The notes beneath the pieces are model-generated. The model searched no databases and had not been told where the DNA came from. It saw only the letters and a program-made list of their open reading frames with translations. From Gemmatimonadota bacterium (GTDB lineage: Bacteria > Gemmatimonadota > Gemmatimonadetes > Gemmatimonadales > Gemmatimonadaceae), in assembly GCA_028287305.1 (NCBI GenBank), contig JAQBPX010000038.1, positions 1 to 64,000 of the forward strand: a stretch of 64,000 nt of DNA, read 5' to 3'. Position 1 is the stretch's first letter; every line of letters begins with the position of its first letter. The position numbers were made by a program, and so were the translations under genes. This document shows positions 24,885 through 33,073 of this stretch, piece after piece.

Positions 24885-25897
24885 GCGCGGCCGCGAGCGA
24901 CACCATGCGAGCCGTGGTCATCACGCGCTTCGGGGGTCCGGAGGTGCTCGAGGTGCGCACGGTGCCGCTGCCGCTGGCCGCCGCCGGCGAGATCCTGGTG
25001 CGGGTGCGCGCCACGGCGCTCAATCGCGCGGACCTGCTGCAGCGGCAGGGTCGCTACCCTGCCCCGCCGGGCGCGCCGGCCGACATCCCCGGGATGGAGT
25101 TCGCCGGTGAGGTCGCGAGCTGCGGACCAGGTGCGGAGCGGTGGAAGGAGGGAGACCGCGTGTTCGGCATCGTGGCGGGCGGCAGCTACGCCGAGTACCT
25201 CACCTGCCACGAGTCGGTGGTGTCGCGCGTTCCGGACTCGATGGACTGGGAGATGGCCGGCTCGATTCCCGAGGTCTTCGTCACCGCGCACGATGCGATG
25301 ATCACGCAGGCCGGGCTGCGCGCCGGCGAGACGGTGCTCATCCACGCGGCCGGCAGTGGCGTGGCGCTGGCGGCCATGCAGCTGGCGCGCGAGCTCGGCG
25401 CGCGCGTGCTCGGCACCGCGCGGACCGCGGACAAGATCGAGCGCGCGCGCGCCTATGGGCTCACGAGTGGGCTCACGGTGGGCGGCTCGCTCGAGGCGCT
25501 GCCCGAGTGGGTGAAGAGCGAGACCGAGGGCCGCGGCGCCGACGTGGTGCTCGACCTGGTGGGCGGCGACTATCCCGCCGCGAGCATCGCCGCAGCGGCG
25601 CCGCGCGCGCGCATCATGCTCATCGGCACCGTGGCCGGCCCCATGGCCACGCTTCCACTGGGCATGCTGCTCGGCAAGCGCATCACCATGCGCGGCACGG
25701 TACTGCGCGCGCGATCGGTGGAGGAGAAGGCCGCCGCGATGCGCGCCTTCGAGGCGGAGGTCGTGCCGCTGCTTGCGAGCGGCGCAGTGACCAGCGTGAT
25801 CGACCGCACCTTCACGCTGGATGATGCGGCCGCAGCACATCGTTACCTCGAAAGCAACGAAAGCTTCGGCAAGGTGGTGCTGGGGGTGATGCAGTGA
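24881..25897 (+). CDS. Quinone oxidoreductase-like zinc-independent MDR enzyme
   Basis: 338 residues. Medium-chain dehydrogenase/reductase without structural zinc cysteines: MRAVVITRFGGPEVLEVR, NRADLLQRQGRYPAPPG, GMEFAGEV, ETVLIHAAGSGVALAAMQLARELGARVLGTAR (NADPH-binding fold) and DVVLDLVGG. This matches the PIG3/QorA-like group that reduces quinones with NADPH. It overlaps the serine hydrolase gene by 4 nt (ATGA). The final codons and stop lie in a fourfold tandem TGATGCAG repeat, so the C-terminus and stop context could shift by replication slippage. Confidence 0.93.
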   Translation: MSAAASDTMRAVVITRFGGPEVLEVRTVPLPLAAAGEILVRVRATALNRADLLQRQGRYPAPPGAPADIPGMEFAGEVASCGPGAERWKEGDRVFGIVAGGSYAEYLTCHESVVSRVPDSMDWEMAGSIPEVFVTAHDAMITQAGLRAGETVLIHAAGSGVALAAMQLARELGARVLGTARTADKIERARAYGLTSGLTVGGSLEALPEWVKSETEGRGADVVLDLVGGDYPAASIAAAAPRARIMLIGTVAGPMATLPLGMLLGKRITMRGTVLRARSVEEKAAAMRAFEAEVVPLLASGAVTSVIDRTFTLDDAAAAHRYLESNESFGKVVLGVMQ

Positions 25898-25918
25898 TGC
25901 AGTGATGCAGTGATGCAG
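25887..25918. repeat. Tandem octamer TGATGCAG x4 at the oxidoreductase stop codon
   Basis: Four perfect copies. The stop codon TGA (25895-25897) is the first three bases of the second copy. Because the unit is 8 bp, gain or loss of a copy downstream of the stop would leave the protein unchanged, while loss within the first unit could alter the ending. Confidence 0.95.
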
Positions 25919-25937
25919 TTGTCCCTGGTTCTCCGCT

Positions 25938-25956
25938 GTTGTCCTAGCGAGCAGTT
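25938..25956. repeat. 19-bp repeat (copy 2) containing the stop codon of the VOC gene
   Basis: Identical to 10171-10189. The 15 bases just upstream (ttctccgctgttgtc) also match, inverted and with one change, sequence at 10092-10106, so both copies belong to a larger dispersed unit. Confidence 0.75.
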
Positions 25957-26849
25957 TTTTCAGAACGTACCCGGACCCGTGTCCCCCACGGATCCCGCAC
26001 CAGCGCATCATCCCCATCGCGCTCCACAGTCGCGCCACTGAGGGCCAGGCTCTGCGCGGCGGCTTGTACGTCGCTGGCAGCAGGCACCACTACCTGCCAC
26101 TCGTGCAGCCCGGCGTCCCCGATCGTCGCCGCCGGCGCGTGCGCCGCCCACGTGTTCGTGCCGAGGTGATGGTGATAGCCACCCGCGGCCAGGAACAGCG
26201 CGCCGGGATAGCTCCAGACCATCTTGTCGAAGCCCAGCCCTTCGTGGTAGAACTGCGTCGCCGCGGGAATGTCGCCCACGTGCAGGTGCACGTGCCCCAT
26301 GGTGGTGCCGGCCGGCGCGCCAGCCCACGCCTCGCCTCCCGCGGCGCGTACCAGGTCCTGCGTGTCGAGAGGGTTCGTGGCCATCTCGAGTTGCCCATTG
26401 GCCCACGTCCACGATCCGCGCGGCCGGTCCGCATACACCTCGATCCCGATGTTGTCGGGGTCCTGCAGGTAGAGCGCCTCGCTCACCAGGTGGTCGGACA
26501 TGCCGGCGCGCGCGCCGATGTCGGACAGGTGCACCAGGAACCGCCCGAGCGATGCGCGATCCGGCAGCAGGATCGCGAAGTGGTAGATACCGAGCAGGCC
26601 ACGGCGCGGGAGCGCCTTCGCACCCGGCGACTCGATGAGCTCGACCAGCTCATGGCCACTTTCGGTCACGCCGAGCACCGCGCGGCCGCTGGACTCGCTG
26701 AGCACCCCGAGCCCGAGCACCTCGCGATAGTAGCGCAGTGATCGCGAGAGGTCGCTGACGCGGAGCGACACGCGCCCCAGCCGCGTAGCGGCAGGAAGTC
26801 GGAAGCCGGCGGGCGCGACGCCGGATGGGGTGCCTGAATCGTTCGACAT
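25944..26849 (-). CDS. Two-domain VOC (glyoxalase/extradiol dioxygenase-like) protein
   Basis: 301 residues with two VOC modules: the first starts at LGRVSLRVSDLSRSLRYYREVLGLGV (about 24-50), the second at MGHVHLHVGDIPAATQFYHEGLGFDK (about 177-202). Metal ligands are plausible at YHFAILLPDR, the Glu in IGIEVY, MGHVHLHV and the late EWQVVVP. The arrangement resembles CatE/YfiE-type catechol-2,3-dioxygenase-like enzymes, but the substrate is unknown. Its ATG lies 6 nt after TAAATT, suggesting a leaderless mRNA. The last residues (TAR) and stop come from a 19-bp repeat also found at the end of the phosphoesterase gene. Confidence 0.9.
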   Translation of the reverse strand: MSNDSGTPSGVAPAGFRLPAATRLGRVSLRVSDLSRSLRYYREVLGLGVLSESSGRAVLGVTESGHELVELIESPGAKALPRRGLLGIYHFAILLPDRASLGRFLVHLSDIGARAGMSDHLVSEALYLQDPDNIGIEVYADRPRGSWTWANGQLEMATNPLDTQDLVRAAGGEAWAGAPAGTTMGHVHLHVGDIPAATQFYHEGLGFDKMVWSYPGALFLAAGGYHHHLGTNTWAAHAPAATIGDAGLHEWQVVVPAASDVQAAAQSLALSGATVERDGDDALVRDPWGTRVRVRSEKTAR

Positions 26850-26855
26850 GAAAGT

Positions 26856-26861
26856 AATTTA
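26856..26861 (-). promoter_or_regulatory. -10 element TAAATT for the VOC gene
   Basis: TAAATT on the minus strand ends 6 nt before the ATG at 26849; no good -35 box is seen. Confidence 0.45.
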
Positions 26862-26906
26862 GCGGGTTCGTTCTCCCTGCGGAATGGGCGAGCCGAAGGC
26901 GCCGAT

Positions 26907-26942
26907 CAGGGGCGCGCTTCCTGCACTGCGACCCCTGTTTTT
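26907..26942 (+). terminator. Terminator-like hairpin upstream of the KaiC-like gene
   Basis: CAGGGG (26907-26912) pairs with CCCCTG (26932-26937), followed by five T. No gene on the plus strand ends here, so it may be an attenuator in a kaiC-like leader, the end of a small RNA, or chance. Weak call. Confidence 0.3.
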
Positions 26943-27001
26943 GTGCGCTCGCCTACCTGCTGGTCGGTGAGCGCGCTCGTCCATTACTCCGATCCTGCGG
27001 C

Positions 27002-28534
27002 ATGCTCACTCGCAAAGCGCCGTTCGTTCCTCCCGTCGTGGAGCGCGCCTCCACGGGTATCCACGGCCTCGACCAGATCCTCGGCGGTGGACTGCCCACC
27101 AACCACATCTACCTCGTGGATGGCGAGCCCGGCACGGGCAAGACGACCCTCGCCCTGCAGTTCCTGCTGGCGGGGGTGGCACTCGGCGAGCGCGTGCTCT
27201 ACGTCACGCTTTCGGAGTCGGCGGACGAGCTGGCCATCGTGGCGGGCGCGCATGGATGGAGCACCGGGCAGATCGACGTCTACGAGCTCGGCGACCACGA
27301 GGGGATCGAGCGAGCCGAAGGGTACACCATCTTCCACCCGGCCGAGGTGGAGCTGCAGCACACGGTAGACGCGGTGTTCGATGCCGTGAAGCAGCACAGT
27401 CCCGCGCGGGTGGTCTTCGACTCGCTGTCGGAGATGCGGCTGCTCGCGCGCGACCCGCTGCGCTTCCGTCGCCAGATCCTCGCGCTCAAGCAGTTCTTCA
27501 TGGGGCGGCAGTGCACCGTGCTGCTGCTCGACGACAAGACCGCGCCGGAGGGCGACCTGCAGCTGCACAGCCTCGCGCACGGCGTGATCGTGCTCGAGCA
27601 TGTGGCGCTCGAGTACGGGGCGGAGCGCCGGCGCCTGCAGGTGACCAAGCTGCGGGGCATCCGCTTCCGCGGTGGCTATCACGACTTCCGCCTGCAGACG
27701 GGCGGCACGGTGGTCTTCCCGCGCATCCACGGCGTGGAGCAGGTGCAGTTCGAGCCCGGCCGCCTGATCACGAGCGGCTCCGACCAGCTCGACGCGTTGC
27801 TGGGCGGCGGGTTGCAGGAGGGCACCAGCCTGCTCATCACGGGGCCGGCCGGCACGGGCAAGTCGGTGCTCTGCTCGCAGTACGCATGCGCGGCGGTGAA
27901 CCGCAACGAGCGCGTGCTGTTCTACCTGTTCGACGAGCGCATGAGCACCTTCAAGCTGCGCGGTGACGGGCTGGGAATGGACCTCAGCGAGTCCGTTGCC
28001 GACGGCAGGCTCGACCTCCGCCAGGTCGAGCCGACGGAGCTCTCGCCCGGCGAGTTCGCGAACCAGGTGGTGCGTGCCGTGGAGGAGGACAATGCGCGCA
28101 TCATCGTGATCGACTCGATCAACGGCTACATGCAGTCCATGCCGGAGGAACGGCTGCTGCCGATCCAGGTGCACGAGCTGCTCAGCTACCTGGCGAACAA
28201 GGGCGTGACGTGCATCATGACGCTCGTGCAGCGCGGCATCTTCGGCAGCCCGGTGGATGAGGCAGCGGACATCTCGTACCTGGCCGACGCGGTGGTGCTG
28301 CTGCGCTACTTCGAGGTGAACGGCATGGTGCGCCAGGCGATCTCGGTCGTGAAGAAGCGCTCCGGCAATCACGAGCGCACCATCCGCGAGTGCCGGGTGA
28401 CGCAGGGTGGGCTCGACGTGGGCAACCCGATCAGCGAGTTCCAGGGAGTCCTCACCGGCGTGCCGACCTACACCGGCTCGCCGGCCCCACTCATGGCGAA
28501 CATCAACGATCGCCGAAAGCCCACGCTCGGGTGA
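27002..28534 (+). CDS. KaiC-like double RecA-domain ATPase
   Basis: 510 residues. Two tandem KaiC/RecA domains: TGIHGLDQILGGGLP with Walker A GEPGTGKT (41-48), and SDQLDALLGGGLQEG with Walker A GPAGTGKS (about 281-288). The first domain keeps one acidic catalytic residue (LSESADEL, where cyanobacterial KaiC has EE) and the second has DER. The autophosphorylation Ser-Thr pair of KaiC (in ISTITD) aligns with ISYLAD near 424-427, so Ser is kept and Thr is Tyr. KaiC-like proteins form hexamers that signal to kinases. It overlaps the kinase gene by 4 nt. No kaiA or kaiB is in the window. Confidence 0.92.
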   Translation: MLTRKAPFVPPVVERASTGIHGLDQILGGGLPTNHIYLVDGEPGTGKTTLALQFLLAGVALGERVLYVTLSESADELAIVAGAHGWSTGQIDVYELGDHEGIERAEGYTIFHPAEVELQHTVDAVFDAVKQHSPARVVFDSLSEMRLLARDPLRFRRQILALKQFFMGRQCTVLLLDDKTAPEGDLQLHSLAHGVIVLEHVALEYGAERRRLQVTKLRGIRFRGGYHDFRLQTGGTVVFPRIHGVEQVQFEPGRLITSGSDQLDALLGGGLQEGTSLLITGPAGTGKSVLCSQYACAAVNRNERVLFYLFDERMSTFKLRGDGLGMDLSESVADGRLDLRQVEPTELSPGEFANQVVRAVEEDNARIIVIDSINGYMQSMPEERLLPIQVHELLSYLANKGVTCIMTLVQRGIFGSPVDEAADISYLADAVVLLRYFEVNGMVRQAISVVKKRSGNHERTIRECRVTQGGLDVGNPISEFQGVLTGVPTYTGSPAPLMANINDRRKPTLG

Positions 28535-30081
28535 GCGCATCCCTGGCGCCGGAAGTGACGCCGGCCGTGGAGCGATCCTCAGCGGTTGCGCTCCTCACTC
28601 CCACCGGCCGCGATGCCGACGTTGCGGCGCTGGTCCTCGGCCGCGAGGGCGTCGAGACGCGCGCCTGCGCCTGCATCGAGGACCTCTGCGGCGCCATGGA
28701 GCACGGGCTCGGCGCGGTGCTCGTCGCCGAGGAGGCACTGGCGTCGCGTGCGCGGGACCAGCTGCTGCGCTCTCTTCGCGCGCAGCCCTCGTGGTCCAGC
28801 CTTCCGGTCGTGGTCCTCACCGGCGAGGGCGAACTCTCGAGACAAATTCCGGCGGGGCTCCAGGAGATCGCGACGCAGCCCAACGTCACGCTGCTCGAGC
28901 GCCCGGTACGCGTGGCCACGCTCCTCACCTCGCTGCGGTCGGCGCTGGAAGATCGTCGACGTCAGTTCGACCTCCGTGACCAGCTGGTGGAGCGCCAGCG
29001 TCGCGAGCAGGCGCTGGTGGAGAGCGAGTCGCGCCTCCGCGACGCGGTGGATGCGGTGCCTTATCCCATGATGCTGCACACCGAGGATGGCGAGATCCTG
29101 CAGCTGTCGAGCGCGTGGTTGCGGCTCACGGGATATCCGCCCCGCGCGCTCCGAACGATCGAGGACTGGACTTCGCGCGCGCTCGACGGAAAGCCGATGG
29201 CGGGTGATGCGTGGACCGTCCGCACGGAGGGCGGCGAGCTGCGCAGCTGGGACGTGCACAGCGTGCCGCTCGGCGCCCTTCCCGACGGACGCTGGCTGCA
29301 GCTTACCGCGGCGGTGGACGTCACGGACTATCGCGAGCTGCTGGAGAGTGAGCGTGAGGCGCGGGGAGCCGCCGAGTCGGCGAACAAGGCGAAGGCGGAA
29401 TTCCTCGCGATGATGAGCCACGAGCTGCGCACGCCGCTCAATGCCATCGCGGGGTACAGCGAGCTGCTGGCCATGGGCGTGCGAGGGCCCATCAACGACG
29501 CGCAGCTCGAGGACCTCCGGCGGATCGACCGGAACCAGCGACACCTGCTCTCGCTGATCAACGACATCCTCAACTACGCCAAGATCGAGGCGGGGCACGT
29601 GGAGTTCGACCTCGCGCCCGTGCGGGTGCGCGACATCCTCCGCAGCGTGGAGCCGCTCATCGCGCCGCAGCTCGACGCCAAGCGGATCTTCTACGAGGAC
29701 CGCGGGCGGGAGTGCGATGCCGTGGTGCGCACGGACGAGGAGAAGGCCAGGCAGATCGTGATCAACGTGCTCTCGAACGCGATCAAGTTCACCGGGCCGG
29801 GCGGGATCATCGTGGCGGAGTGCCGGACCACGCACGACACCGCGTGCGTCACCATCACGGACAGCGGCATGGGCATTCCCTCCGACAAGCTGGAGGCGAT
29901 CTTCGAGCCTTTCGTGCAGGTCGAGCGCGGATTCTCGTCCAGCCACGAGGGAACGGGACTCGGCCTGTCGATCAGCCGCGACCTGGCGCGCCAGATGGGG
30001 GGCGACCTCACGGCCGAGAGCGCGCTGGGCGAGGGCGCGACCTTCAGCTTCACGCTGCCGCTCGCCGAGTCGCGCGACTAG
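28531..30081 (+). CDS. Histidine kinase with N-terminal pseudo-receiver and PAS domain, partner of the KaiC-like ATPase
   Basis: 516 residues from a GTG start overlapping the KaiC-like gene by 4 nt. Residues about 15-140 have a receiver-like pattern (SSAVALLTPTGRDADVAALVL, AVLVAEEAL, LPVVVLTGEGE, VTLLERPV) but Glu or Ala where the phosphoacceptor Asp should be. A PAS domain (about 168-275), HisKA with SHELRTPLNAI (His near 296) and HATPase with NVLSNAIKF, DSGMGIP and GTGLGLSI follow. There is no transmembrane segment, so it is cytosolic. The design parallels CikA/SasA-type clock output kinases; the cognate regulator is not obvious. Confidence 0.9.
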   Translation: MSASLAPEVTPAVERSSAVALLTPTGRDADVAALVLGREGVETRACACIEDLCGAMEHGLGAVLVAEEALASRARDQLLRSLRAQPSWSSLPVVVLTGEGELSRQIPAGLQEIATQPNVTLLERPVRVATLLTSLRSALEDRRRQFDLRDQLVERQRREQALVESESRLRDAVDAVPYPMMLHTEDGEILQLSSAWLRLTGYPPRALRTIEDWTSRALDGKPMAGDAWTVRTEGGELRSWDVHSVPLGALPDGRWLQLTAAVDVTDYRELLESEREARGAAESANKAKAEFLAMMSHELRTPLNAIAGYSELLAMGVRGPINDAQLEDLRRIDRNQRHLLSLINDILNYAKIEAGHVEFDLAPVRVRDILRSVEPLIAPQLDAKRIFYEDRGRECDAVVRTDEEKARQIVINVLSNAIKFTGPGGIIVAECRTTHDTACVTITDSGMGIPSDKLEAIFEPFVQVERGFSSSHEGTGLGLSISRDLARQMGGDLTAESALGEGATFSFTLPLAESRD

Positions 30082-30109
30082 CGGAAGGCGCGTGGCGCCG
30101 CGCGCGAAG

Positions 30110-32821
30110 CTACTTCCCTCGCGACAGGATTTCGCGCACCGCGGCCACCAGCTCCGTGCCCACGAACGGCTTCTGCAGGAACGCGTCGCGCGGCGAGAGC
30201 ACGCCGCTGCGCAGCACCTCGTTGTCGGTGAACCCCGACATGAACAGCACGAGCAGCGCGGGATCGCGGCGGCGCAGCGCTGCGGCGAGGTCGGGTCCGT
30301 TCATCTTGGGCATGAAGGCGTCGGTGACCACCAGGTCCGGTCGCGCACCGTCCTGCACCAGTGCATACGCGCGCTCGCCATCCTCCGCCGCGACCACGGT
30401 GTAGCCCGCCGCGCGCAACGCGCGCGCGGCGAGCATTCGCACGGCGGGTTCGTCCTCCACCAGCAGGATCGTCTCCCACGCCGTCGGCACCACGCCCGTG
30501 ACCGGCGCGGAAGGCGCCGCCACCTGTACCGCGCCCTCGGCCTCCGGCAGCAGGATGCGGAATGTCGAGCCGAGTTGCGGCATGGACTCCACCGTAATGG
30601 AGCCGCCGCAGTCCTGCACTATGCCGTACACTGTCGCGAGCCCGAGGCCGGTGCCCTGCCCCGCCTCCTTGGTGGTGAAGAATGGCTCGAAGATCTGCGT
30701 GAGCGTCCCCTGGTCCATCCCCTCGCCGGTGTCGTTCACCTCCAGGCCCACGTAGCGCCCCGGAGCCAGCGAGCCCGCGCCGCCCCCTGGTTCGAGCAGC
30801 ACCTCGCATGTGCGGATGGACAGCACGCCGCCGCGTCGCATGGCGTCGCGCGCGTTGATGGCGAGGTTCATCACCATCGTCTCCAGCTGCGCGGAGTCGG
30901 CGTACACCGGCATCGAATGCGGCGCGAGCGTCTCACGAATCTCGATGTGCCCGCCGAGCAGCCGGCTGAGCAGCGCTCGCGTGCCGGCCACCACGGTGTT
31001 CAGGTCGATCACCGACTTCCGCACCACCTGCTGGCGGCTGAAGGTCAGCAGCTGGCGCGTGAGGTCGCCGGCGCGGCTCGCCGCGCGCATCGCCTCGGCG
31101 ATGTCCTGCGCCGCGACGGAGCCCGGCGGCAGCTCCGGCTGCGCGATCTCCAGGTTGCCGAGGATGGCCGTGAGCAGGTTGTTGAAGTCGTGCGCCACGC
31201 CACCCGCCAGTCGGCCCACCGCTTCCATCTTCTGCGCCTGCTGCAGGCTGCTCGTCAGGCGCCGTTCCGCGGTCACGTCGCGCGCGACCGACAGCACGGC
31301 CGTGCGCCCCTCGAACTCGAAGGGCACGGAGGAGACCTCGATCTCGAGCGAGCCCCCGTCGAGGCGACGGAAGCGCTGGAACATCCAGCTGGTGTTCTGC
31401 TTTTCCTCGCGCAGGCTGCGCAACCGCTGCGCGATCTCGTCGTGGTGCTCGTGCGACGAGAGCGCGAGCATGTTCACGCCCACGAACGCCTGCGTCGACT
31501 CGGCGCCGAAGGCGCGCGCGGCCGACGGGTTGGCGTAGAGCACCACGCCGTCGACGTGCACCACGATCGGCTCGGGGGACAGCTCCACCACCTGCCGGTA
31601 GCGTGCCTCGCTCTCGCGGAGCGCGAGCTCCGTGCGCCGTCGTTCCGTGATGTCCGACACGAGCGCCAGCGTTCCCGTCACCTCCCCCGAGGGACCGCGC
31701 AGGGCGCTCCAGGACATCAGCGTCCACAGTTCGCTCCCGTCGCGCCGGATGAAGCGGCGCTCGACGCGCTCGGCGATGCCCCGCTGCTGCCGCGCGAAGT
31801 TGTTGCGGATCTCGAACGACTCCTCGGGTGCCACGAACATGAAGATCGACTGGCCGACCAGCTCCTCGGGGGTGAAGCCGAGGTACGTCGCGAGGCGCGG
31901 GTTCGCATACGTCGTGACGCCGACTGCGTCGAGGGCCCAGATGCCCTCGTGCGCGCCCTCGATCAGCGAGCGATACCGTGCCTCCGACGCGCGCAACTCG
32001 CGCTCGGCACGCTTCTGCTCCGTGAGCACGCGGCTGGTGATCACGATGCCGCGCACCGCGGGATCCTCGAGCAGGTTGCGTCCCACCGCCATCGAGTCCA
32101 CCCAGCTGCCGTCGCGGTGGCGATAGCGGAACTCGACCTGCTGCGACTTCCCCGGCTCGCGAAGCAGGCGCTCGAAGGCGGCGATGGTCGCCGGCTGGTC
32201 GTCCCCGTGCACGCGCGCGAAGGCGGAGAGGCCGATGACTTCCTCGGGCAGGTAGCCATACACGCTGCGATAGGCCGGGCTCGCGTACAGCAGGGTGCCG
32301 TCGGCGGAGACGATCGAGATCGGGTCGCTCGCATCCTCGATCAGGGCGCGATAACGGCGCTCGCCCTGCGCCGCCAGTTCGTTCCCGGCGGCGCGCTCTT
32401 CCATGTCCTCGCTCTGGACCAGGAGCAGGCCGGGCGCTGCGCGCTGATAGGTGAGCCTTATGCGCCGCGTCTCACCGCTGCGATAGGTGTAGCTGCGCTC
32501 ATCCCGGATCGGCTCGGACGAGAGCAGCGCGAGGTGCATGCGCTCCACGATGTCGGGAGTGATGCTGCTCAACTCGGAGGCGGCGCATCCCAGGATGTCG
32601 CGGAGCGTGTCGTGGGAGGCGCGGTGAGCAGCCGCATTGCAGTCCACGAGCACCAGTTCGCCGTCGTCTCGCTGCTCCCAGGTGTACAGCGGATTGGGAA
32701 GCGCGTCGAACTGCGCGCGAAGGCGGGCCGCGAGTGCCTGGTGCGTGTCGGGCGATGCAGCGCTTCGTGCCTGGGACAGGTGCTTCCCTTCGTTCATGGT
32801 ACGCGAGCCCTCCGGCCGCAT
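30110..32821 (-). CDS. Hybrid PAS histidine kinase with C-terminal receiver
   Basis: 903 residues. About four PAS domains in series (roughly 28-135, 150-265, 275-390, 400-515), then HisKA with GVAHDFNNLLTAILGN, HATPase with NLAINARDAM, DTGEGMD and GTGLGLATVYGIV, and a receiver (about 785-900) with LLVEDEPAVR, phosphoacceptor in VVTDAFMPKMNG and FLQKPF. There are no transmembrane helices, so it senses cytosolic or redox signals. It is convergent with the KaiC-associated kinase, 28 bp apart. The start is the ATG at 32821 or the second Met 24 bp later. No DNA-binding partner is adjacent. Confidence 0.93.
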   Translation of the reverse strand: MRPEGSRTMNEGKHLSQARSAASPDTHQALAARLRAQFDALPNPLYTWEQRDDGELVLVDCNAAAHRASHDTLRDILGCAASELSSITPDIVERMHLALLSSEPIRDERSYTYRSGETRRIRLTYQRAAPGLLLVQSEDMEERAAGNELAAQGERRYRALIEDASDPISIVSADGTLLYASPAYRSVYGYLPEEVIGLSAFARVHGDDQPATIAAFERLLREPGKSQQVEFRYRHRDGSWVDSMAVGRNLLEDPAVRGIVITSRVLTEQKRAERELRASEARYRSLIEGAHEGIWALDAVGVTTYANPRLATYLGFTPEELVGQSIFMFVAPEESFEIRNNFARQQRGIAERVERRFIRRDGSELWTLMSWSALRGPSGEVTGTLALVSDITERRRTELALRESEARYRQVVELSPEPIVVHVDGVVLYANPSAARAFGAESTQAFVGVNMLALSSHEHHDEIAQRLRSLREEKQNTSWMFQRFRRLDGGSLEIEVSSVPFEFEGRTAVLSVARDVTAERRLTSSLQQAQKMEAVGRLAGGVAHDFNNLLTAILGNLEIAQPELPPGSVAAQDIAEAMRAASRAGDLTRQLLTFSRQQVVRKSVIDLNTVVAGTRALLSRLLGGHIEIRETLAPHSMPVYADSAQLETMVMNLAINARDAMRRGGVLSIRTCEVLLEPGGGAGSLAPGRYVGLEVNDTGEGMDQGTLTQIFEPFFTTKEAGQGTGLGLATVYGIVQDCGGSITVESMPQLGSTFRILLPEAEGAVQVAAPSAPVTGVVPTAWETILLVEDEPAVRMLAARALRAAGYTVVAAEDGERAYALVQDGARPDLVVTDAFMPKMNGPDLAAALRRRDPALLVLFMSGFTDNEVLRSGVLSPRDAFLQKPFVGTELVAAVREILSRGK

Positions 32822-32988
32822 CGCCGTCGTTCATCCCCGTTTCATGGAGCGAAACGTCTGTTTTTATGGGATATCTAACAAGATGATCCGCGGTCACGCA
32901 CGCGCAAGGCACTCGACGAACGCGACCGTTTCGCAGCGTCTCAAATGCAGCGAATCGCCGCGCGATCCTGCTAGATTTGGGGAGGACC

Positions 32989-33061
<73 letters not shown>

Positions 33062-33073
33062 CTGGATGCACGG

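Noticed and set aside
26862-27001. Small RNA gene ending at the hairpin at 26907-26942
   Set aside because: The stem is only 6 bp with a large loop and no promoter was found, so it is kept only as a weak terminator-like hairpin.
27002-28534. Full circadian clock locus
   Set aside because: No kaiA or kaiB is present and the phosphosite pair is incomplete, so a cyanobacterial-type clock is not supported.
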